A DNA stretch of 14,015 nucleotides from NCBI GenBank assembly GCA_013365325.1, contig JABVXV010000698.1, positions 1 to 14,015 of the forward strand, written 5' to 3'. The DNA comes from Dipetalonema caudispina. Lineage: Eukaryota > Nematoda > Chromadorea > Rhabditida > Onchocercidae. The position numbers were made by a program, and so were the translations under genes. The notes beneath the pieces were generated by a model, which worked only from the letters and a program-made list of their open reading frames with translations, searched no databases and was not told where the DNA came from. Shown here one piece after another: positions 8,621-14,015 of this stretch. Every line of letters begins with the position of its first letter. Position 1 is the stretch's first letter.

Positions 8621-8671
8621 TTCACACGAGAGTGAAGGTAGCCATGTTTTTTCGCGCAATTTCACGCTCGT
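8621..8671. promoter_or_regulatory. GC-richer inverted repeat with E2F-like core
   Basis: The arms ACGAGAGTGAA (8626-8636) and TTCACGCTCGT (8661-8671) are complementary with one mismatch. Between them lies TTTCGCGC (8650-8657), an exact match to the E2F pattern TTTSSCGC. A third copy of the TTCAC half-motif is at 8621-8625. CpG-containing words are rare in this window, so their clustering here stands out. It lies 1.4 kb upstream of the BH3 gene start. Regulatory function is inference. Confidence 0.35.
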
Positions 8672-8889
8672 AAGCTTAATGTAATATGGATCTTGCTACG
8701 GTATGAAAATTGTTTATCTCACTATAACTTTGTATAATTGGTTGTGATGCTTTATAATATAGTGATAAAATCATTCCATATTAGATTTATATTATTCGAA
8801 ATCATTAACCTCAATTATTCATGAATATTAACAATTTGCTTTGTTTCATTGAAGTTTTATTTCTTTATCTAACTTGATTTACTGACAAT

Positions 8890-9025
8890 AAACTGAACTA
8901 TTTTTTCTGATTAATCAAATTAAAGTTAAAGTTCAAAATCTGACATCATTTTTTACTTTATTTACCGAACATAGAATGAATTGTCTTTCCTGATTAGCTG
9001 AATTGATATTGAAGTTCAGATCAAG
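8890..9025 (+). repeat. Diverged 83-bp tandem duplication
   Basis: The segment 8890-8942 aligns without gaps to 8973-9025 at an offset of exactly 83 nt, with about two thirds identity. Anchors are TGAA(C/T)T, TCTGATTA / CCTGATTA, and AAGTTCAAAATC / AAGTTCAGATC. Upstream context (TTTATCTAACTTGATTTACTGA against TTTACTTTATTTACCGAACA) is also weakly similar. No conserved reading frame. Confidence 0.65.
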
Positions 9026-10169
9026 TTAAGTGTGACTTGCAAAATTATTCATCGTTAAAGGATAGCAATCATCTTTTACTTGTATTCATTAATGACCTTT
9101 TTATCCCATAAAATATGGTACTTTTTGTAAAAGATTACAGTCTCAATCTTTCCAATTTTCTTTCTTTTCTATCGAATAGTCTCTATTATTGATATCAAAT
9201 CAGCCAAGTGAAATCGAAGAAAAGATTAGAATGATCAGTATCGGTGATTCTTTTTTTTCTGTCTTAGAATTAACAATCATTGTTAGGATGAAATAAGATT
9301 TTCAAGCAATTCTGAAGTCTTTGTTGTTAATTTAGTCAAAAATTCTGATGCTAAAAGCATATATGTCACATAATTCTCTTGGGTACAATTTTTTTTTCAT
9401 TAATAAAATTGGTGATTATGCCAACACTTTTGGTAATAATGTTCCAGAAGACTTCTTCATGGAAAATGGAAATCCTTGATGATACTGATTTGCCACCCCA
9501 GAATAAATAATACTAATTTGAAAGCTTCAAGCTAGCAAAAGAAAAATGTTGCTTCTCTCATCTGTTCATTGCAATACTCCCAGGTAATTTCCCTAATTAT
9601 TGAAATAATAGGAACATAAAGTCATTTGATTCGATCAGTCGGTATCTGAGAAAGCTATGTCCTCTGTTGTCCTATCCATCTGTCTACCAATTAACAATTA
9701 ACTATCCTTTACTGAATGAGATTTCTCCGATAAACAATGAATGGATTCTCTCACGCTAAATAATAGCAAAGATCGCAATGATCGATTGATCATTTCGTTT
9801 ACCTGAGGTTAAAGCTAATTGCTTTGTTTTCTTTAATCTCATGTAATTCAGGTCACTTCTAAAAGTCATTAATAAAAATATTATCCGAAATTATTAATTA
9901 TTGATCATCTTTTTTCTTTTTTCCTTTTTTTTTTTTGTGTGTATTACTTTAAATGAATTACATGGTACTATGAAATTTTTTTTATCAAATAATTCTCTTT
10001 TATATCATTTTGTGCTAATTTCGTTCTTATGATTAAGCATTATAATGTAAGCAATCACAAATATTTGAAGCAAAGATTTCACTTTTGGATGATGTCATTT
10101 TAAACTTTTTATTATAACACTAATTGCTTATTACATTTTTGTGAAATAATTTTTTTTTTTTTTTTTTAG
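9026..10169. other. Intergenic stretch with weak exon-like plus-strand frames
   Basis: Several short open frames begin after possible acceptors: after TCGAATAG near 9179 (residues SLLLISNQPSEIEEKIRMIS), after TGTTCCAG near 9449 (KTSSWKMEILDDTDLPPQNK then stop), and a frame ending at a good donor CCCAG|GTAATT near 9584. In places all three forward frames are open, so none can be singled out. I could not chain them with consistent phases and strong sites. Confidence 0.3.
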
Positions 10170-10271
10170 CAAGGGAAGAGACAAAATCCGCCTGATTATT
10201 TAGATGGCAATTTCAACAGTTCGGGAAAAAAAAAAGAGACAGTAGTACAATGGTTATTGGATGAACGGTGA
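10170..10271 (+). other. Possible terminal exon, 33 codons and stop
   Basis: An 18-T polypyrimidine tract ending in TTAG is followed by a frame that opens with QGKRQNPPDYLDGNFNSSG, continues with three lysines and ETVVQWLLDER, and ends in TGA. The residue composition is less AT-driven than chance frames nearby, and the acceptor is strong. An upstream fragment ending at the CCCAG|GTAATT donor near 9584 would be in phase, but its own acceptor is poor. I do not recognise a family. Chance ORFs of this length are common here. Confidence 0.22.
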
Positions 10272-12126
10272 TGGCAATGAGACTAGGCGATAGCAATTAA
10301 ATATTTGAAAATTCACTAAATGGTTGACATTCGTTCATTTTAATTGGGGACAAACAAAGAAATTGTATTTTACTGACCCACTAAAAAAAAAAAAAAAAAC
10401 CGATATGCATATCCATTAGTCATCACTACTAAAATATCAAAAAAGAAAAAAATCAAATTTGCATAAAATTGCAACAATTTTTTTTCCTGCTTGAAAAAGA
10501 AAGGGTTTGTTTTCGAAAAAAAGGACATAAAGGGAAATTAGAAAGATATTTTAGAATTTTTTTTTTTCTTGTTGTTCTTTTTCAAAATTTAATCGATGTT
10601 TATAGCAAAGAGAAAAAGAAGAGATAATGTAAATTGCATAAATTAGTGAAATTTTTGCTGAAAAAAAAAAAAAAGAAAGAAAACTCAAGCTATCAAAGGA
10701 CAAATGTTAGATCTCAGGCCTCTAAATTTTCCAATTTTCTTTTTTTTGTTTTTCCTACCATTTTTGTCATAATTGAATTAGAGTTAACTTATTTTATTTG
10801 AATTATAATTTTACAGTATTTGGAACTTAAAAGATTACATCATACTACAATATATAATAAATATTGAACTACGAATAAATTTGAATTTGAGTTAAATTTT
10901 TTCTCCTTCAAGTTAAATTTTTTTTAATCAAATCTATTATATAATTAAAAAAAAAATTCCGATTATGAGAAATTATTTCATTTTTGCTCTGAAATTTTTT
11001 ATCGAATGAAATTTCTGATTTCCTAATTTTTTCGATTTTTTCCCTTCAGTCAGAATAACATGTATAAAATTTGTTATAATGAAATTTCCTCGTTGATTTG
11101 TAAATAATGAATTTGTGGCACTTTCGCACAATCTATTATTACGGAAAACATTTTCAAAAAAAAGCCGAATTTATTTATTCCTTTTAAAATTTTTGCCTAG
11201 TTAATAAATTTTATAATAGGTTCGATATGGTTTGATCGATGTTATAGCTTTAGCTTCATCCTAAAATGATAGTTCATTTTATGGTCAATCACAATTGTGC
11301 GGGAGAAAGAGCTGTGATTGGCACGATATGACTCGTGTGGTATTTTCGCCATAATTTTATTTGCTTCCAAAAAAGAAAAAAAAAACCACTTAAAATCATA
11401 ATGCATTAAATTTGAATGAGGGAAATTTTAAAATTGCTTTTGTGAATGAAATAAACAAGATGAAGTAAGTTGAGAGATTCTAAAACAGATTTAAATCAAA
11501 GAAATCAATGGATATGAATAATTCCAAATTAATCATACAACATTTTATGATAAACATAAATTTTTAATTCATGAATGTTAAGCTAACTGTAAACATATCA
11601 CAGTAACATTAAGATGAGATTATTTTATTGATGATACTATGAGACATTCTAAAATTACTTCAAATGAGCATGTAAATTGTTGAAGGTCATAAGAGTGAAG
11701 ATAGAATGAGGCAGGGAGGCGTCAAATTGTTATAATTCGATGTAGTGGAAAGGAAACAACTCAATTATGCATCGTTGAATCAATTGTTTCGTCCTACTTA
11801 GGGGTTTCTGTTATCCTTATCTGCTAAATAACTACTTTATTGTACAGGGATAAATTATATGAGATACAATTTAGGATGGCCTGAGAATAGCACAAACCAC
11901 AATTATCTCTTCGATAATCGCCTTACTTCAAAGCTTACTTTATCATATTTTGGAATTACTGTAGCAGGTGTTGCATATCGAACAGTATGCTGCAATGAGG
12001 ATTAGAGAAATTTCTTGGAATTTTATCCTGCATAAATCTCGGAAATTTAGAAATCTTTTATTCCAAGAAATATATTACTTGTTATTTTGATTTGATACAA
12101 TTTAATTCTAATATTCGATACATGCA

Positions 12127-12130
<4 letters not shown>
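10272..12130. other. AT-rich gene-poor stretch with homopolymer runs
   Basis: A-runs near 10383-10399 and 10660-10674 and T-runs near 10558-10568 stand out. A GC-richer patch at 11286-11350 has its own entry. A short minus-strand exon-like frame at 11940-11990 (TTGCAG acceptor, HTVRYATPATVIPKYDK, GTAAGC donor) and an overlapping plus-strand frame of similar length compete; neither joins a chain. Confidence 0.4.
11286..11350. promoter_or_regulatory. Inverted CAATCACA repeat with CCAAT and E2F-like words
   Basis: CAATCACA (11286-11293) and TGTGATTG (11313-11320) are exact reverse complements flanking the GC-richer GTGCGGGAGAAAGAGC. ATTGGC (reverse CCAAT) follows at 11317-11322 and TTTTCGCC at 11343-11350. 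This resembles a small promoter-like island, but no adjacent gene start is apparent. Confidence 0.2.
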
Positions 12131-12178
<48 letters not shown>

Positions 12179-12196
12179 ATTAATTATTATTATTAC
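12131..12196. repeat. (TTA)n trinucleotide microsatellite
   Basis: About 20 TTA units, uninterrupted to about 12170, then broken by two TAATTAT interruptions. The imperfect right end continues as ATTATTATTGTTG-like sequence to about 12210. Confidence 0.97.
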
Positions 12197-12585
12197 CATT
12201 ATTATTGTTGATATCGATATTATCATTGTTATTCTTAATTATTACAATATTGTTACAGTAATTACAAAATTATTGCAGATTCCTTTACTTCTTGTATTAA
12301 AATTATTAAAACTTTATTCAAAAAAATCCATGCAAGATCATAATAAAAATACCCTAGCACCTTATGATTTAAAATGCCCAATTACTTTAGTGTTGAAATA
12401 CTTTAAATATTTTAAAATAAAAAACAATATTTTTTTACAGTTTAATATACTTCAAGTATATTTCAATATCAGTTAAATACTTGAATTTTGAAATATTTTA
12501 TCTGCCGGTTTTTCCTTCCACTTTAAATGAAAGATATTAAAGAAGTTGTTTTGATTTTGAGGATGAACCAATCATTATCCTATTC
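12197..12585. other. AT-rich stretch, no supported gene
   Basis: A 67-codon plus-strand frame (12273-12476) rich in Leu, Lys, Ile and Phe is expected by chance at this composition. No RNA gene or repeat beyond decayed TTA sequence. Confidence 0.5.
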
Positions 12586-12925
12586 TTGTCATATAAAATA
12601 ATATTTCTGAAGAGATCCTTTTCATTATCGTCCACATTGCTCTTTGTCCTACTGTCACCTTGTCAAATTCAAGGATACTAATTATTATCGATGTTTCCTG
12701 AATTAATTTCATTTTTAGGTTTTCCTTAATTTCATATTCTCTTAATTTATTGTCATATAAAATAACATTTCTGAAGAGATCCTTTTCATTATTACCCACA
12801 CTGCTCTTTGTCCCATTGTCACCTTGTCAAATTCAAGGATATTAATGATGCTGCCAATTGTTATCGATGTTTCCTGAATTGATTTCATTTTTAGGTTTTC
12901 CTCAACTTCATATTCTCTTAATTTA
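12586..12925 (-). repeat. 164/176-bp tandem duplication
   Basis: Copy A (12586-12749) and copy B (12750-12925) are directly adjacent, each running from TTGTCATATAAAATAA to TCTCTTAATTTA. They differ by a 12-bp insertion in copy B (around 12846-12857, in ATGATGCTGCCAATT) and about 12 substitutions, all transitions by my count. Each copy carries a minus-strand open frame with residues such as ILEFDKVT, GQRA and IMKRISSE, but the frames are not continuous across the junction. In that frame essentially all substitutions change the amino acid, which argues against a constrained protein. Confidence 0.92.
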
Positions 12926-13858
12926 TTTAAGCGTAACAAAGATAATTATTAACAGCAAGCAAATTAACGAACAACGATATTCCTTTAATTGCTTATCAAA
13001 TATTATTTCTTTATTAAAGGCTAATATCGAAGGGCAAATTTATAATTCGAAAGAAAATTCATTCCGAAATTTTATTGTAAAAGAATGGAAATTAAAATAT
13101 AAATTTAAAATTATATTAGATTGAAAAATTATTTTGTTCGTAATTTGTAGGTAAAAAATGTTTGGATAACGGCAAATTTCAACGAGACAAATTCGGATGT
13201 GTTAGAAAAATGACTAAAATGTCCTGAACAATGTATTAGTGATCAAAAGAACTGGATTCTGAATTGGTAATTCGGATAGATCTAATACAGAATTACTCTT
13301 TTTGCTGCAACAATATGTTTCGATAAGTATTATTCATCAAAGGCGATCATTAATGGTTGAGAGAACAATGCTATTGAAAGCGTACGTATGTCTTATATCA
13401 ATGAAAAAAAGTATGAAGTTCGGTATAACATAAAAAACCACCTGAAAGGTTCTCAAATGTAATCAGTTATTGGTTGTATGCTATTTATGGCCTTGAATGA
13501 AGTTTTTCGCTTGGTAAATTTACTTAATTTGATTCATAAATGAACAAAATATTGGATGAAATTAAACGGAATAATTTTATGGTTATCATTGTAAATATCA
13601 TCTGAAGGGTAAATTGATAGTTAATAACTTTGCTTAATTGTTTCACTACTATACTGTATTGTGCGCTGAATCTCTAAGGGAATCTAATAATTTGATTAAT
13701 ATGAAAGAAGTATTTCTGACTTACAACAGGTAATACTTTAAAATTCTCACTGACAACACTTCTAGGAATATTTCTTAGATTAACAAAAAATATCAGATAC
13801 AGGAAATTATCTCGTATCATAGAAATATTTCAAATTTTAGAAGTATTTTGATAAGTTA
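12926..13858. other. Right-flank stretch with two unresolved exon-like frames
   Basis: After TTCGTAATTTGTAG near 13150, one frame reads CLDNGKFQRDKFGCVRK to a stop and another reads VKNVWITANFNETNSDVLEK to a stop. Near 13300, after AATACAG, a frame reads ITLFAATICFDKYYSSKA. Opposite-strand frames are open as well. Without an unambiguous chain I call no gene. The rest up to the right terminal repeat is ordinary AT-rich sequence. Confidence 0.4.
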
Positions 13859-14015
13859 ATTTGTTGTAGACGATGTAAGTTAGAAGTGTCATCTGCTAAT
13901 CTTGTCCATTCATATGTAATCCGATATGAGTGCAGCAAATGTGAATGCATTTCACTTAATTGCCCATCTATTTGCCATTGAACGTTTACGCAGGTGTGAA
14001 TTTAGTTAAGAAAAT
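13859..14015 (-). repeat. Right terminal inverted repeat
   Basis: This is the reverse-complement partner of the left terminal repeat, without its 35-nt duplication. It probably preserves the ancestral single-unit form. It begins at AATTTGTTGTAGACGATG and runs to the last base. It contains a CAGGTG (13991-13996) where the left copy has the equivalent of CAGGTA. High identity to the left copy, compared with the decayed repeats elsewhere in the window, suggests that the pair is relatively recent or kept alike by recombination. Confidence 0.95.

Larger units (their letters stand above)
1..14015. mobile_element. Candidate TIR-bounded 14-kb unit without transposase
   Basis: The segment is delimited exactly by a 157-192 bp inverted repeat pair, which could mark a very large non-autonomous DNA element or two copies of a dispersed element that happen to face each other. 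I found no recognisable transposase, integrase, reverse transcriptase or DNA polymerase fragment in either strand. The only supported gene is a host-type intron-containing gene in the centre. Mobility is therefore inference only. The repeat pair could equally mediate inversion of the segment. Confidence 0.3.

Noticed and set aside
8418..8684. 88-codon plus-strand open frame, the joint longest
   Set aside because: About one or two ORFs of this length are expected by chance at this composition. Its end overlaps the inverted repeat at 8621-8671, which explains the less AT-rich residues.
11858..12003. Plus-strand exon-like frame after GTACAG (starts MRYNLGWPENSTN) and an overlapping minus-strand exon-like frame
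   Set aside because: Both strands are open at once, and no partner exons with consistent phase and strong splice sites were found.
12575..12939. Two similar minus-strand ORFs looking like a duplicated protein
   Set aside because: They are frames of a tandem DNA duplication. The frames do not join across the copies, and practically all substitutions are amino-acid changing, so there is no sign of protein constraint.
12858..13124. 88-codon plus-strand open frame
   Set aside because: It starts inside the tandem duplication on the opposite strand, is rich in Ile, Lys, Asn and Ser as expected from AT-rich sequence, and shows no motif.
13151..13360. Cys-containing frame CLDNGKFQRDKFGCVRK suggesting a secreted domain
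   Set aside because: Another forward frame and a reverse frame over the same bases look equally protein-like, the stretch is short, and no upstream exon could be chained.
1..14015. tRNA, rRNA, spliced-leader RNA, CRISPR, Wolbachia-derived or viral genes
   Set aside because: No tRNA T-arm in a cloverleaf context, no rRNA or SL sequence, no spaced identical repeats and no bacterial-type open frame were seen on either strand.

Overview
The window is AT-rich eukaryotic DNA with long A and T runs and (AC)n, (AT)n and (TTA)n microsatellites. It has no operon-like packing and no long uninterrupted gene. The one convincing gene has three introns of 206-271 nt, pyrimidine-rich ...TTTCAG-type acceptors, and a TTTTCCAG acceptor directly against its start codon. 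This suggests a nematode with spliced-leader trans-splicing. Base composition and intron size fit a filarial-type nematode, but that is inference; no taxon-diagnostic RNA gene is present.

The first and last bases of the window form terminal inverted repeats (about 192 nt left, about 157 nt right). They differ at roughly 10 sites by my count, apart from a 35-nt internal duplication found only on the left. The whole 14-kb segment is therefore bounded by one repeat family in opposite orientation. No transposase, integrase or polymerase fragment was found inside.

The central gene lies on the minus strand at 6087-7242. I assembled it by eye from four exons with matching phases. It encodes a predicted 146-residue protein with a five-cysteine N-terminal part, a charged middle and a 16-residue segment IAEQLRHFADNFEAEF that fits the BH3 death-motif pattern position by position, close to the BIM BH3 and to nematode EGL-1. 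The best reading is a BH3-only (EGL-1-like) apoptosis activator, not found by simple ORF calling because it is split into short exons.

Around the gene is a long gene-poor landscape. Upstream (higher coordinates) are a 19-bp perfect hairpin just before the trans-splice acceptor, a p53/CEP-1-type half-site at 7684-7693, an (AT)23 tract, and a GC-richer inverted repeat with a TTTCGCGC core at 8621-8671. Downstream are a CAGGCACCTG Snail/E-box-like site (5478-5487) and a compact cluster of E-box, bZIP-like and GATA-like motifs with a 12-bp hairpin (4388-4530).

The left arm holds a diverged direct duplication (about 588-895 and 1281-1618). The right arm holds an 83-bp tandem duplication (8890-9025), weak exon-like ORFs near 9180-10271, a (TTA)n tract, and a 164/176-bp tandem duplication (12586-12925) whose copies differ only by transitions plus one 12-bp indel. 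The rest is AT-rich intergenic DNA with nothing I can support as a gene.
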